The notes below the pieces were generated by a model. That model saw only the letters and a list, made by a program, of their open reading frames with translations, ran no database searches and was not told the DNA's origin. Position numbers and translations under genes: made by a program. A DNA stretch of 64,000 bases from UBA1479 sp038109305 (GTDB lineage: Bacteria; Pseudomonadota; Alphaproteobacteria; Rhodospirillales; Casp-alpha2), in the NCBI GenBank assembly GCA_038109305.1, contig JAYNIR010000016.1:1-64000 (forward strand), written 5' to 3'. Below are positions 25,181 through 33,499 of the stretch, in pieces; positions within the stretch are counted from its first letter, which is position 1, and each line of letters begins with the position of its first letter.

Positions 25181-25891
25181 GTGGGCGGCAAGGATAAACC
25201 GGTTCAAAAGACGGACCCAGCCAAAGACGTCGAGGCGTTTTTGGGCGAGGTCGCGCGCACGCCCGTCGCGAAAACGCCGGGCCGGCGCGGGCGGCTGATG
25301 TTCGGCATGGACGCGACGGCCAGCCGCCAGCCGACATGGGAGCGTGCGGCGCGTCCGCAAGGTGAAATGTTCGCAGTCACGGCTGCCTTGGGCGGGCTTG
25401 ACGTGCAATTGGCGTTCTTTCGCGGGTTCGGTGAATTCAAGGTCAGCAAATGGACGGCCAACGCGGATGAATTGACGCCGTTGATGACGTCCGTCTACTG
25501 CCTTGCCGGGGAAACCCAGATCGGCAAGGTCCTTAAACACGCGGTCAACGAAACCAAGCGAAAGAAAGTCAACGCGCTGGTCTATGTCGGCGACTGCTGC
25601 GAAGAAGACGTGGACGCGCTCGGCAAATCGGCGGGCGAGCTAGGCATTCTGGGCGTTCCTGCCTTCATGTTTCACGAAGGGGGCGATCCCGTCGCCGCCT
25701 ACGCGTTCCAGCAGATCGCGCATCTATCGGGCGGCGCGTATTTCGCCTTTGACGCGGCCAGCGCCGACACGTTGCGGGACTTGCTTTCCGCCGTCGCGGT
25801 CTATGCCGCGGGCGGGCGGCCGGCGCTTGAAGATCACGCGAACAATCGGGGCGGGGCGGTCCTGCAGATCGCCCGCCAGGTCAAAGGGTAG
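25181..25891 (+). CDS. VWA-domain protein
   Basis: 236 residues with a GTG start and a CGGAGG ribosome site. LMFGMDATASRQPTW near residues 39-53 is a MIDAS-type metal site (Asp-x-Thr-x-Ser) at the end of the first strand of a von Willebrand A fold. Later strands are VNALVYVGDCCEEDVDAL and LGVPAFMFHEGGD. Stand-alone VWA proteins of this size next to a J-domain membrane protein recur in alphaproteobacteria, so a joint function is likely. It lies between mipZ and the DnaJ-like gene. The ligand is unknown. Confidence 0.72.
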   Translation: MGGKDKPVQKTDPAKDVEAFLGEVARTPVAKTPGRRGRLMFGMDATASRQPTWERAARPQGEMFAVTAALGGLDVQLAFFRGFGEFKVSKWTANADELTPLMTSVYCLAGETQIGKVLKHAVNETKRKKVNALVYVGDCCEEDVDALGKSAGELGILGVPAFMFHEGGDPVAAYAFQQIAHLSGGAYFAFDAASADTLRDLLSAVAVYAAGGRPALEDHANNRGGAVLQIARQVKG

Positions 25892-25903
25892 GGCGGGGCT
25901 GTC

Positions 25904-26638
25904 ATGACGACCTTCCTGATAGGGTTTCTTATCCTGATCGCGGCCTGGCTGTTCGCCCAATGGTATGCGAACGCCAACCCGACGACGTTGAAGGTCGTCC
26001 TCAAGTGGTTCCTGGTCGTCATCGGCGTGCTTGTTCTCGTTGCGCTGGTCATCACCGGCCGAGTGCTTTGGGCGTTCGCCATGCTGCCGGCGTTTTTGAC
26101 GCTGTTGATCCGCGCGCGGTCCGCCGTGCGGTCGGCCAAGAACTTTGCCCGCATGGCCGGCTGGCCCGGCGGCGGCGGGCCCGGTCAGACTTCCGAAGTT
26201 AAAACCCGCTTCATTCACATGGTGCTCGATCACGAAACCGGTGAAATGAACGGCATCATCATGGAAGGCCCCTTCAGGGGCTGGGCGTTGGATGATCTGA
26301 CGTTTGAACAAACCGTCGCGCTTTGGCGGCATTGCGGCACCGAAGACGCGGAATCCCAGCGCGTCCTGGAAGCCTACATGGACCGGACGCGCCCGGATTG
26401 GCGGGACATCGCCGGCGAACAAAAGGACAGTGGTGGTTCCGGCGGGGCCAATGCGCCGTCCGGCGGCATGACGCGGGAACAGGCGCTGGCCATCCTGGGG
26501 CTCAAGGAAGGGGCTAGCCGGGAAGACATCAATGCCGCCTATAAGCGGATCATCTCTGGGCTGCATCCGGACCGGGGTGGGTCGGACTATCTGGCGGCGC
26601 AGGTGAACGAGGCCAAATCCGTGCTTCTGGACAGCTGA
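25904..26638 (+). CDS. Membrane-anchored J-domain (DnaJ-like) protein
   Basis: 244 residues. Two or three hydrophobic segments occupy about residues 1-75. A cytoplasmic linker domain follows (KTRFIHMVLDHETGEMNGIIMEGPF), and a Gly-rich hinge leads to a short C-terminal J domain with the essential HPD motif (GLHPDRGGSDYLAAQVNEAKSVLL). The layout recalls mitochondrial Tim14/Pam18 and bacterial DjlA-like co-chaperones that recruit DnaK to the membrane. It starts 12 bases after the VWA gene, so the two are probably one transcript. Confidence 0.85.
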   Translation: MTTFLIGFLILIAAWLFAQWYANANPTTLKVVLKWFLVVIGVLVLVALVITGRVLWAFAMLPAFLTLLIRARSAVRSAKNFARMAGWPGGGGPGQTSEVKTRFIHMVLDHETGEMNGIIMEGPFRGWALDDLTFEQTVALWRHCGTEDAESQRVLEAYMDRTRPDWRDIAGEQKDSGGSGGANAPSGGMTREQALAILGLKEGASREDINAAYKRIISGLHPDRGGSDYLAAQVNEAKSVLLDS

Positions 26639-26813
26639 CCACGCCGTCCGATTCGGCCCGGCCCAACCGGTCCTCCGCGGCGGAAAAGGCCGGTTCCGCC
26701 CGGTTCCCGAGGCCGGTTGCGGCGTGTTGGGGCCTGTGGCACAAGAGGGGCGGTTTTCCGCCGGGTTTCCGCCCGCTTTCACCCACGACGATCCGATTTC
26801 CGAAAGACCCGCC

Positions 26814-27689
26814 ATGCCCGCACCCGTGAAAAAGGCCGTTTTGCCCGTCGCCGGTCTTGGGACCCGGTTTCTGCCGGCGACCAAGGCCATGGCCAAGGAG
26901 ATGCTGCCCATCGTCGACAAACCGCTGATTCAGTACGCCATCGAAGAGGCGCGGGAAGCCGGGATCGAGGATTTCATCCTGGTCACCGGCCGCGGTAAGA
27001 CCATCATGGAAGACCACTTCGACCACGCGGTGGAACTGGAACAGGTTCTGGAAGAACGCGGTAAAACGGTGGAATTGAAAATCATTCATGACGCCATAAT
27101 CCCGCCCGGGCACATGTCCTACGCGCGCCAGCAAAAACCGCAGGGCCTGGGCCACGCCATCTGGTGCGCCCGGCAGTTCGTCGCCGGATCGCCCTTCGCC
27201 GTGCTGCTGCCGGACGATCTGGTCAAGGCCGAACCGGGGTGCTTGAGCCAGATGATGGCGGCGTACCAGGAAGTCGGCGGCAACATCGTCGCCGTCGAGG
27301 ACGTGCCACGCGAACACACCAACCGCTACGGCATTCTGGACGTGGAAAGCGACGACGGGCGGCTCGCCAAAGCTAAGGGGCTGGTTGAAAAACCGGCGCC
27401 GGCGGAGGCGCCCTCGACGCTCTCGATCATCGGCCGCTACATTCTCCAGCCCGAGGTGTTCGAACACCTGGACCGCCATGAAAAGGGTGCGGGCGGGGAA
27501 ATTCAACTGACCGACGCCATGGCGAAAACCCTGGGCCATGTGCCGTTTCACGGCCTTCGGTTCGCCGGAAAACGCTTCGATTGCGGCTCCAAACCCGGAT
27601 TTATCGAAGCCAATGTCGCCTTTGCCCTGGACCGGGAAGATATTGGTGATAATGTCCGCGCCGCGCTCAAGACCTATTTCCAAGGATAA
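26814..27689 (+). CDS. galU: UTP-glucose-1-phosphate uridylyltransferase
   Basis: 291 residues from the ATG at 26814; the frame is open for 30 codons upstream but without family similarity. The nucleotide-binding motif GLGTRFLPATKAMAKEMLPI (residues about 13-32), VLLPDDLV and the FDCGSKPGFIEA C-terminal motif are diagnostic of GalU. It makes UDP-glucose from glucose-1-phosphate and UTP. It is followed after six bases by UDP-glucose dehydrogenase, and then by a phosphohexomutase, so the three genes form a nucleotide-sugar supply operon for envelope polysaccharide. Confidence 0.93.
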   Translation: MPAPVKKAVLPVAGLGTRFLPATKAMAKEMLPIVDKPLIQYAIEEAREAGIEDFILVTGRGKTIMEDHFDHAVELEQVLEERGKTVELKIIHDAIIPPGHMSYARQQKPQGLGHAIWCARQFVAGSPFAVLLPDDLVKAEPGCLSQMMAAYQEVGGNIVAVEDVPREHTNRYGILDVESDDGRLAKAKGLVEKPAPAEAPSTLSIIGRYILQPEVFEHLDRHEKGAGGEIQLTDAMAKTLGHVPFHGLRFAGKRFDCGSKPGFIEANVAFALDREDIGDNVRAALKTYFQG

Positions 27690-27695
27690 CTGCCC

Positions 27696-29015
27696 ATGCA
27701 TGTTGCCGTTGTCGGAACCGGATACGTTGGTCTTGTTTCTGGTGCCTGTTTTTCCGAATTCGGCCACCACGTAACCTGCGTCGACAAGGACGCGGGGAAG
27801 ATCGACTGGTTGAACCGGGGCGAAATGCCTATTTACGAGCCGGGCCTGCAGAAGCTGGTAGAAACCAACGCGTCCGCCGGGCGGCTGTTCTTCACGACGG
27901 ACCTGGAAGCGGCGGTGGGCGGAGCCCAGACGGTGTTCATCGCCGTCGGCACGCCGTCCCGCCGCGGCGACGGCCACGCCGACCTGAGTTACGTCTACGC
28001 GGCGGCCGAGGAAATCGCCCGCGCCATTGACGGCTACACCGTCGTCGTCACCAAATCGACCGTGCCGGTGGGAACCGGCGCGGAAGTGGAAAAGATCATT
28101 CGCGACGCGCGTCCCGACGCCGAATTCGACGTGGTTTCGAACCCGGAATTCCTCCGCGAGGGCGCGGCGATCGAAGATTTCATGCGGCCCGACCGGGTGG
28201 TGATCGGCACCGACGAGGAACGCGCCCAGGACGTCATGCGCGAGCTGTACCGCCCGCTTTACCTCATCGAAACGCCCATCGTGTTCACCCGGCGTCAAAC
28301 GTCGGAGCTGATCAAATACGCGGCCAATACCTTCCTAGCGACCAAGATCACCTTCATCAATGAGATCGCCGACTTGTGCGAAGTGCTGGATGCCGACGTT
28401 CAGGACGTGGCCAAGGGCATCGGCCTCGACGGCCGGATCGGGCGAAAATTCCTGCACGCTGGGCCCGGTTATGGCGGGTCGTGCTTCCCCAAGGACACGC
28501 TGGCCCTGGTGCGGACGGCGCAGGACGCGGGATCGCCGTTGCGGATTGTCGAAACCGTGGTCGACATCAACGATAATCGCAAGCGCGCCATGGCGGACAA
28601 AATCATTGCCGCCGCCGGCGGCGACGTGACCGGTAAGACGATTGCAGTGCTCGGCCTGACCTTCAAGCCCAACACGGACGACATGCGGGATTCGCCGTCG
28701 CTCGATATCGTTCCGGCGCTGACCGCCGCCGGCGCCAAAGTCCGCGCCTATGATCCCCAGGGCATGAGCGAGGCCAAACACATGTTGAAGGATATCACTT
28801 GGTGCGACGGCGCCTACGACGCCATCACGGGTGCCGACGTGCTCGCCATCATCACGGAGTGGAACGAATTCCGCGCGCTTGACCTGGACCGGGTGAAGTC
28901 GCTGATGAAATCGCCGGTCATGGTGGACCTCCGAAACATTTATAAACCGGACGACATGGCCGACGCCGGATTTATCTATACCTCTATCGGCCGGCCCCGG
29001 TCGGGCGCTTCCTGA
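27696..29015 (+). CDS. ugd: UDP-glucose 6-dehydrogenase
   Basis: 439 residues. The NAD-binding VVGTGYVGLVSGACFSEFG motif is at the N-terminus. The catalytic Cys is in GYGGSCFPKD near residue 260, and the C-terminal UDP-binding domain begins with VLGLTFKPNTDDMRDSPSL. The enzyme oxidises UDP-glucose to UDP-glucuronate in two NAD-dependent steps, using the product of the galU gene just upstream. The usual catalytic Lys is present in the LIKYAANTFLATKITFINE helix. Confidence 0.93.
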   Translation: MHVAVVGTGYVGLVSGACFSEFGHHVTCVDKDAGKIDWLNRGEMPIYEPGLQKLVETNASAGRLFFTTDLEAAVGGAQTVFIAVGTPSRRGDGHADLSYVYAAAEEIARAIDGYTVVVTKSTVPVGTGAEVEKIIRDARPDAEFDVVSNPEFLREGAAIEDFMRPDRVVIGTDEERAQDVMRELYRPLYLIETPIVFTRRQTSELIKYAANTFLATKITFINEIADLCEVLDADVQDVAKGIGLDGRIGRKFLHAGPGYGGSCFPKDTLALVRTAQDAGSPLRIVETVVDINDNRKRAMADKIIAAAGGDVTGKTIAVLGLTFKPNTDDMRDSPSLDIVPALTAAGAKVRAYDPQGMSEAKHMLKDITWCDGAYDAITGADVLAIITEWNEFRALDLDRVKSLMKSPVMVDLRNIYKPDDMADAGFIYTSIGRPRSGAS

Positions 29016-29035
29016 CCCCGAAAGGGCCCACAAAC

Positions 29036-30421
29036 GTGGCCGATCCGCACACTTTCGATCCCAGCATCCTTCGTGAATACGACATTCGCGGCGTTGTCGG
29101 CAAAACGCTCGGCCCCGACGACCTAACCGCCATCGGCCGCGCCTTCGGCACGGTGCTGCACCGGGCCGGGGGCACGTCCGCCGCCGTCGGATACGACGGA
29201 CGCATCAGCTCGCCGGAGTTGGCCGATGCGCTGGTTCATGGTCTTCTCGCCACCGGCATCGACGTGGTGCGGACAGGGCGAGGGCCGTCTCCCATGCTTT
29301 ACTTCGCGACCCATCATCTGGGCACCGACGCCGGCCTGATGGTGACCGGATCGCACAACCCCCCGGAATACAACGGGGTTAAAATAACCATCCGTGGCTC
29401 TTCTTTTTTCGGAAGTGATATCAATCAATTAGGGGATATAGCTAAAAAAGGAGATTATATTGACGGTCAGGGGAAAGAAACCTCGTCCCCAACACTTGCC
29501 GCGTATGTAAAACGGCTGCTCTCGGACGTATCCCTGAACCGCCCGGTCAAGGTTGCCTGGGACGCCGGCAACGGCGCGGCCGGCGAGGCGCTGACGAAAC
29601 TGACCGACGCCATGCCGGGCACGCATATCCTGCTGAATGCGGACATTGACGGCACGTTCCCAAATCACCATCCCGACCCGACGGTCGAAAAGAACCTGGC
29701 CCAATTGAAAGCCGCGGTCGTGGCGGAAAAATGCGATCTCGGCATCGCCTTTGACGGCGACGGCGACCGCATCGGCGCTGTCGACGCCCGCGGACGGGTC
29801 GTCTGGGGCGACCAGTTGCTGACGATCCTCGCGCGCTCGGTCCTGGCGCGCAATCCGGGCGCCACGATCATCGCCGACGTCAAAACGTCGCAGGCGTTTT
29901 TCGACGAAGTCGTACGCTTGGGCGGTAAACCGCTGATGTGGAAGACGGGACATTCCCACATCAAATCGAAAATGGCGGAATTGGGCGCGCCGCTCGCTGG
30001 TGAAATGAGCGCCCACATTTTTTTCAAGGACGGATATTACGGCTATGACGACGCGTTATACGCCGCCGTCCGGCTGCTGAACGTGCTAGACGCGGAAGGC
30101 AAATCGCTTGCCCAGGTGTTGGATGAGCTGCCGAAACTGGTCAGCACGCCGGAAATCCGGTTCGATTGCCCTGATGATCGCAAGTTCATGGTGGTTTACG
30201 AGGTTCGCTCCCGGCTAAACGGCCGCGACGGCATTCAGGTTCACGACATGGATGGCGTCCGGGTGCAGACAGCAGACGGCTGGTGGCTGTTGCGGGCGTC
30301 AAACACGCAGCCGGTGTTGGTCGCCCGATGCGAAGCGGCGAATGACGCCGGGCTTTCACGGCTTAAGGCCATACTCAGGGAAGAATTAACCGGATCCGGT
30401 TTAACCCCGCCGGAGATGTAG
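29036..30421 (+). CDS. Phosphomannomutase / phosphoglucomutase
   Basis: 461 residues with a GTG start. The phosphoserine loop TGSHNPPEYNGVK is near residues 102-114, the Mg site DGDGDRIG near 241-248, and the C-terminal phosphate-binding RASNTQPVLVARCEA near 420. Together these define the alpha-D-phosphohexomutase family (ManB/AlgC). It interconverts hexose 1- and 6-phosphates and would feed GalU or GDP-mannose synthesis. A sharp AT-rich patch (29401-29460) lies just after the serine loop and uses different codons from the rest, though the frame stays open. Confidence 0.9.
   Translation: MADPHTFDPSILREYDIRGVVGKTLGPDDLTAIGRAFGTVLHRAGGTSAAVGYDGRISSPELADALVHGLLATGIDVVRTGRGPSPMLYFATHHLGTDAGLMVTGSHNPPEYNGVKITIRGSSFFGSDINQLGDIAKKGDYIDGQGKETSSPTLAAYVKRLLSDVSLNRPVKVAWDAGNGAAGEALTKLTDAMPGTHILLNADIDGTFPNHHPDPTVEKNLAQLKAAVVAEKCDLGIAFDGDGDRIGAVDARGRVVWGDQLLTILARSVLARNPGATIIADVKTSQAFFDEVVRLGGKPLMWKTGHSHIKSKMAELGAPLAGEMSAHIFFKDGYYGYDDALYAAVRLLNVLDAEGKSLAQVLDELPKLVSTPEIRFDCPDDRKFMVVYEVRSRLNGRDGIQVHDMDGVRVQTADGWWLLRASNTQPVLVARCEAANDAGLSRLKAILREELTGSGLTPPEM
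29401..29460 (+). other. Abrupt low-GC patch inside the phosphohexomutase gene
   Basis: Only 17 of 60 bases are G or C, against well over half in the flanking gene. It encodes residues about 122-142 (FFGSDINQLGDIAKKGDY) with A/T-ending codons such as AAA, ATA and TTA that are rare nearby. The reading frame is intact. The boundaries are visible to within about 20 bases on each side. Confidence 0.8.
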
Positions 30422-30453
30422 GCGGGCGCGGGCAGCGGACACGCCCGTCGGAT

Positions 30454-31734
30454 TTACCCTTCGCGGGTCAGGCCGGCGATCTCAAGCGCTTCCGGCCCCC
30501 TCAGTTCCATGCACGGAATATTGTGCTGTTCCAACAGCTTACAGGCTTGGTAGGCTTCCTGCTTGCTGAGCCCGTAAACGCGGGCGCGGTGCAGAACCCG
30601 GCCGTTGCGCTTCTTAAGCGGGACGATCTGCGGCACGCCGTCCTCAAGCAACTGCGGCAGGGTGGCGACGGCTTTGATCGCCGTTTTCTTGGCCTGCTCC
30701 TGCTGGACGAAGGCGCCCACTTGGATTCCCCAGCGGTTGTTCTTGTCGAACGTGCGGGGCTTGGCGTCGCCGCTGTCTTCTTCATCGGAAACGGCCGAGT
30801 GAGGCACCAGCTTGTTGGACTGCGGCTTGGTCTGAGCGGAAGCCACGACGGTGCGTCCGGCGCTCAGTTGTTCAAAGCCCTTGTCCAGGTATTTGGCCAT
30901 CAGGAAGTTGCGCTGGCCCGACGTTTTGCCTCCGAAAATCACACCGATCAGGCGCTTGCCGTCGCGTTTGGCGGAAGTCACGAGATTGAACCCCGACGCA
31001 CGAATATATCCGGTCTTGAAACCGTCGGCGCCTTCATAGCTGAGCAGCAGATTGTTGTGGGTCTTGTGGGTCACGCCGTTCAGAGTGAACTCGGCCTCCG
31101 AAAAAAAGTGATAGTGTTGCGGAAAGTCACGCATCAGGGCGTGCGCGAGTTTCGCCATGTCGCGCGCGGTCGACAACTGTGCGTAGTGGGGCAGGCCCGA
31201 GGCGTTGCGGAACGTCGTCTGCGACATGCCAAGTTGCCGCGCCGTTTCCGTCATGTGCAGCGCGAAGGTATGCTCCTGACCGCTGTAGTTTTCGGCGACG
31301 GTGGTCGCGATGTCGTTCGCCGACTTGATGACTAGAGCCAAAATTGCATCGCGGACGGAAATCGTCTGGCCAGCCGGAAGGCCCAGTTTGGAAGACGGCT
31401 GGCGGGCCGCCCGGCTTGAGATTCGAAGCCGCGTGTGCAGCGACCATCGGCCGCTTTCGACGGCCTGGAAAACCTTATAAAGCGTCATCATTTTGGTCAG
31501 CGACGCCGGATGATTTCGGGTATCCGCGTTGGTCGCCTTCAGGACTAGCCCGGTCTCCGCATCGACGATCAGGGCCGCGTACTTGGCTGCCGCGGGTGTT
31601 GCGAACGCGCTAAGCAGCAACGCAACCAAGGCCGCCACAATAGACGGAAAGCCAAAAAAACGGCTGAATTTTGTGGTTTTAGATTGTCCCCACTGGCGCG
31701 GCGACACTGTCACCACCAGAGCCTTGATCCCCAT
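30454..31734 (-). CDS. D-alanyl-D-alanine carboxypeptidase with C-terminal SPOR domain
   Basis: 426 residues from the ATG at 31734 (ribosome site AGAGAG); a GTG three codons earlier is possible. After a signal/anchor region (about residues 30-50), the penicillin-binding motifs are complete: Ser78-Leu-Thr-Lys81, Ser138-Ala-Asn140 and a KTG in DGFKTGYI. The C-terminal 80 residues (WGIQVGAFVQQEQAKKTAIKA ... RVYGLSKQEAYQACKLL) form a SPOR domain that binds denuded glycan at division sites. The enzyme trims pentapeptide side chains in the periplasm, and the SPOR part probably directs it to the septum. Confidence 0.92.
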   Translation of the reverse strand: MGIKALVVTVSPRQWGQSKTTKFSRFFGFPSIVAALVALLLSAFATPAAAKYAALIVDAETGLVLKATNADTRNHPASLTKMMTLYKVFQAVESGRWSLHTRLRISSRAARQPSSKLGLPAGQTISVRDAILALVIKSANDIATTVAENYSGQEHTFALHMTETARQLGMSQTTFRNASGLPHYAQLSTARDMAKLAHALMRDFPQHYHFFSEAEFTLNGVTHKTHNNLLLSYEGADGFKTGYIRASGFNLVTSAKRDGKRLIGVIFGGKTSGQRNFLMAKYLDKGFEQLSAGRTVVASAQTKPQSNKLVPHSAVSDEEDSGDAKPRTFDKNNRWGIQVGAFVQQEQAKKTAIKAVATLPQLLEDGVPQIVPLKKRNGRVLHRARVYGLSKQEAYQACKLLEQHNIPCMELRGPEALEIAGLTREG

Positions 31735-32180
31735 AATGATCACTCTCTTCTTAACGCGCCATTCCCGTTTCGCCTGAATACTAACCGAAACGGAACCCCG
31801 CGTCTCAAAATTTTTTCAGCCGGATCAATGCTTTCTTAGAGGATTATCGTGAATGAATGGTTAACGGGTCCGATTTTGGCCGGTGACCGGACGGGCATCA
31901 AGGCCGGAAATCCGGCTCTAGGTTGCAGTGCGAAAATTATATTTCTCCCGGCTGTCGGAGATACAAAATATCTCAGAAAACCAATCAATTAATCTAAATG
32001 CTATTTTGTTGCATTGCACAAAATTTGCTTGACGCGAGGTCAGACGGGGACTATTTCTACGCGGGTGCAGCGCTGCGTCAGCAGCGAAGTGCCGAGAATC
32101 CAACACCGTCCCACCATCTATTGCGGCATCTGCGCGCATTCGCAATGGCGCTATTGATCCTCTCGAAAGGACTTCAACCC
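31735..32180. promoter_or_regulatory. Long divergent regulatory interval upstream of the phasin gene
   Basis: About 446 bases with no convincing gene. It holds a GAGATA-CAAAA-TATCTC dyad (31958-31974), a TTGTTGCATTGCACAA element (32006-32021), a TTGACG -35 (32029-32034) with TATTTC -10 (32052-32057) at 17-base spacing, and a perfect CGCTGC-GTCA-GCAGCG palindrome (32071-32086) just past the start of transcription. TGC-rich palindromes like the last are the kind of site reported for the PHA-responsive repressor PhaR at phasin promoters. Operator assignment is inferred. Confidence 0.6.
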
Positions 32181-32735
32181 ATGGCCGAAGCTAAGAAACC
32201 CACCCCGAAACCCGCCCCGAAAATGGCCGCCGACCAAGTCGAAGCCGCCGTTACCGCGCGCAAGGAAACCGTTGAAACCGTCGTCAAGGCAGGCGCCGAA
32301 GTCGCCACCAAAGGTGTCGAAAAGGCCGTCGCCATGAGCCAGGAACAGGTCGCCGCGGCCGTTAAAGCCGGCGGCGAAGTCTTCAAGAGCTACGAAGACG
32401 TCGTTTCCTACAACAAGGGCAACGTCGGCGCCGTCGTGAAGGCGAACGGCATCCTTGTGAAGGGCGTCCAGGACATCAACACGTTCCTGTTCGCGCTGGC
32501 TCAGAAAAACATGGAAGAATCGGTCGCCCTGACCAAAAAGCTGTTCGAATGCAAATCGGTCGACGATGTCGTCAAGTTGCAGGGCGAACTGGTCAAGACT
32601 AACTACGCGAAAACCCTGGACGAAAGCCGCAAGCTTTCGGACATGGCCGTGAAGTTGGCCGAAGAAGCGACGAAACCGATCGCCGAGCGTGTGTCGGTCG
32701 CCGTCGAAAAGGCCACCAAACCGCTTGCTGCCTGA
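32181..32735 (+). CDS. Phasin family protein
   Basis: 184 residues from the ATG at 32181. An Ala/Lys/Pro-rich N-terminus (AEAKKPTPKPAPKMAA) leads into a long amphipathic helical region ending with the typical phasin stretch (NTFLFALAQKNMEESVALTKKLFECKSVDDVVKLQGELVKTNYAKTLDESRKLSDMA). Phasins coat polyhydroxyalkanoate granules and limit coalescence. The gene stands alone with a strong hairpin terminator after it. The synthase partner phaC is about 25 kb away. Confidence 0.9.
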   Translation: MAEAKKPTPKPAPKMAADQVEAAVTARKETVETVVKAGAEVATKGVEKAVAMSQEQVAAAVKAGGEVFKSYEDVVSYNKGNVGAVVKANGILVKGVQDINTFLFALAQKNMEESVALTKKLFECKSVDDVVKLQGELVKTNYAKTLDESRKLSDMAVKLAEEATKPIAERVSVAVEKATKPLAA

Positions 32736-32771
32736 TCCCTCCGCATCCCCCTTTGGTAAGGCAGTAAGAAG

Positions 32772-32803
32772 CGCCCGGCGGGTCTCCAGCCGGGCGTTTT
32801 CTA
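32772..32803 (+). terminator. Terminator after the phasin gene
   Basis: CGCCCGGC (32772-32779) pairs perfectly with GCCGGGCG (32789-32796) around a nine-base loop and is followed by TTTTCTATT. It lies 37 bases after the phasin stop codon. Confidence 0.85.
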
Positions 32804-32882
32804 TTGTGCGGCCCGTTTTCGCGCCGCGAATCAGGGGCGGCTGGGCAGGGGTGGCCGGACCGCCGCCGCAGACCTTTATATT

Positions 32883-32905
32883 CTGATATCATATTCCGAT
32901 ATCAG
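32883..32905. promoter_or_regulatory. Perfect dyad upstream of clpS
   Basis: CTGATATC (32883-32890) and GATATCAG (32898-32905) are exact inverted repeats separated by seven bases, in a locally AT-rich stretch between two terminators and about 120 bases before clpS. It is similar in sequence to the TGATATA/TATATCA dyad at 6715-6732. A repressor site or promoter element is likely, but its regulator is unknown. Confidence 0.5.
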
Positions 32906-32914
32906 GGAACGCCC

Positions 32915-32934
32915 GCCCGGGCATCCGGGCTTTT
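32915..32934 (+). terminator. Short GC hairpin with T-run between phasin and clpS
   Basis: GCCCGG-GCAT-CCGGGC (32915-32930) is followed by TTTTC. It is a second possible terminator for phasin read-through, or an attenuator if transcription starts at the dyad just upstream. Confidence 0.55.
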
Positions 32935-33025
32935 CACTCGAAATGCTCTATTAACCCGCCGATGATAGGCTGAATATCAAGGAAATCTCTTGTGACGGAC
33001 CGCCGTTCCTTGAGAAAATGGAGCC

Positions 33026-33457
33026 ATGACGGACGATTTCGATATGGAAATTATGCCGCGACGCGCAGTTCCGGCGCAGGGCGCCAGTGAGCCGCCTAAG
33101 GCGCCGAACGGCCCCGGCCGGACCGGCGGCGGCGACAATGACGGCACCGGCACCGGCCTTGCGGTCAAACCGCGCACCCGAACCAAACGGCCGTCCATGT
33201 ACAAAGTTCTGATGCTGAACGACGACTACACGCCGATGGAATTCGTCGTGCACGTTCTCGAACGGTTTTTCAACATGGGCCAAGAACAGGCGACCAAAAT
33301 CATGCTGCACGTTCACCAGCGAGGTGTGGGCGTTTGCGGCGTGTTCACCTACGAAGTCGCGGAAACCAAGGTAACCCAGGTCATGGATCTGGCGCGCCAA
33401 CACCAACATCCGCTTCAATGCACCATTGAAAAGGACGGCTCGGGCGAAGAAGACTGA
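33026..33457 (+). CDS. clpS: ATP-dependent Clp protease adaptor ClpS
   Basis: 143 residues. About 50 residues of disordered Pro/Gly-rich N-terminus precede the ClpS core: YKVLMLNDDYTPMEFVVHVLERFF contains the Asn-Asp-Asp and Thr-Pro-Met residues that hold the alpha-amino group and hydrophobic side chain of N-degrons. HQRGVGVCGVFTYEVAETKV follows. The N-terminus is longer than usual. ClpS delivers proteins with destabilising N-terminal residues to ClpAP. It is 42 bases upstream of clpA, and the aminoacyl-transferase gene aat, which creates such N-degrons, is also in this window. Confidence 0.94.
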   Translation: MTDDFDMEIMPRRAVPAQGASEPPKAPNGPGRTGGGDNDGTGTGLAVKPRTRTKRPSMYKVLMLNDDYTPMEFVVHVLERFFNMGQEQATKIMLHVHQRGVGVCGVFTYEVAETKVTQVMDLARQHQHPLQCTIEKDGSGEED

Positions 33458-33499
33458 GGCGTTCCGCCAAGAAACGATCAACACCAAGGACCCAAAAAA

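Noticed and set aside
26550..28298. A 582-codon open frame on the minus strand
   Set aside because: Covers galU and part of ugd in antisense; those genes carry diagnostic motifs and normal lengths.
31918..32145. A 75-codon minus-strand frame upstream of the phasin gene
   Set aside because: It overlaps the predicted phasin promoter and dyads, lacks a ribosome site and shows no protein-like pattern.
6715..32905. A shared regulon defined by the dyads at 6715-6732 and 32883-32905
   Set aside because: Only two sites, with different spacers (4 and 7 bases) and AT-rich arms that could match by chance; kept as separate observations.
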